From Verrucomicrobiota bacterium (lineage in GTDB: Bacteria; Verrucomicrobiota; Verrucomicrobiia; Limisphaerales; J093), in NCBI GenBank assembly GCA_029556615.1, contig JAKQDD010000138.1:17396-81395 (forward strand): a stretch of DNA of 64,000 nucleotides, given 5' to 3'. The first letter of the stretch is position 1. Each line of letters starts with the position of its first letter. Shown in pieces: positions 63,746 to 64,000 of this stretch. The notes beneath the pieces were generated by a model that saw only the letters and a list, made by a program, of their open reading frames with translations, did not search any database and was not told the DNA's origin. The position numbers were made by a program, and so were the translations under genes.

Positions 63746-64000
63746 CCGCACGGATTCGGGACGGATCACCGATTGGCGGGGCGAAGCAGCCGGCTTGGCG
63801 GGGACGGCATCTGTGCTCCGTCCTCAATCGGCGAGGGGAAGTACCGCACGGATTCGGGGCGGATCACCGATTGGGGGGCGAAGCAGCCGGCTTGGCGGGG
63901 ACGGCATCTGTGCTCCGCCCTGAATCGGCGAGGGGAAGTTCCGCACGGATTCGGGGCGGATCACCGATTGGGGGGGCGGGAGTGCTGGCTTGGCGGGGAC
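63746..64000 (+). repeat. Tandem repeat R3, about 97-bp unit, at least 2.6 copies
   Basis: Units start at 63746, 63844 and 63941 with CCGCACGGATTCGGG(G/A)CGG. They contain CACCGATTGG, GAAGCAGCCGGCTTGGCGGG and AATCGGCGAGGGGAAGT. Each unit has inverted AATCGG/CCGATT arms. The array runs past the right edge. A single related fragment lies at 39839-39917. Confidence 0.88.

Noticed and set aside
63746..64000. CRISPR array
   Set aside because: The whole 97-bp unit repeats with no variable spacers, and no cas genes are present.

Overview
The window is a 64 kb stretch of GC-rich bacterial chromosome. No phage, plasmid, integrase, transposase, rRNA or tRNA gene was recognised. Gene style and content point to Verrucomicrobiota, most likely the Limisphaerales/Pedosphaera-like lineage: many secreted proteins, a Ser/Thr kinase fused to WD40 repeats and paired with an ECF sigma factor, a MamK-like actin, a GH116 enzyme with a Tat signal, a fused MFS/spermidine-synthase protein, and dense intergenic palindromic repeats. 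The taxon is an inference from gene content, not a search result.

Layout. 1-10.7 kb is mainly minus strand: SDR fragment, secreted M14 carboxypeptidase, small lipoprotein (+), TPR membrane protein, a TPR protein overlapping pilT, and hemW overlapping thpR, then an aldo/keto reductase. 10.9-17.7 kb is plus strand: secreted beta-propeller protein, MamK-like actin directly abutting a phosphofructokinase, GH116 glycosidase and a clear intrinsic terminator. 17.9-27.9 kb holds an RRM protein, a 36-bp near-perfect palindrome, the fused spermidine-synthase membrane protein, a PAS histidine kinase, pyruvate phosphate dikinase (-) and a small secreted protein. 28.1-31.6 kb is the housekeeping cluster: SRP RNA, dnaX, ybaB, recR, then a HAD phosphatase. 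31.8-39.8 kb (minus) has smc, an OmpA-like protein with a hydrolase-fold protein, a DUF1015 protein and a DHDPS-family enzyme. 40.1-49.1 kb has two unknown envelope proteins, the ECF sigma/WD40 kinase pair, and a divergent membrane-anchored protein sharing a domain with the kinase. 49.1-52.7 kb has an adenylyl cyclase, enolase and a group-2 sigma-70 factor. 52.9-56.8 kb (minus) is a putative sugar-uptake operon: SSS transporter, rhamnose-mutarotase lipoprotein, secreted propeller/discoidin protein. 57.2-63.7 kb (plus) has a secreted O-methyltransferase, an APC permease, a KtrB/KtrA potassium system and a GH13 sugar phosphorylase.

The most striking non-genic feature is a composite palindromic repeat of about 181 bp (called R1 here). 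It occurs six times as full or partial copies between genes. Several copies butt exactly against genes so that the repeat edge forms the TAG stop codon. Two further repeat families are also present: R2, about 118 bp in three copies, and R3, a unit of about 97 bp in tandem at the right edge with one dispersed fragment.

Central carbon metabolism is over-represented (pfk, ppdK, eno, sugar phosphorylase, aldo/keto reductase). The envelope signalling genes (kinase/sigma/divergent sensor-like protein, adenylyl cyclase, PAS kinase) are the best candidates for a lineage-specific regulatory system.
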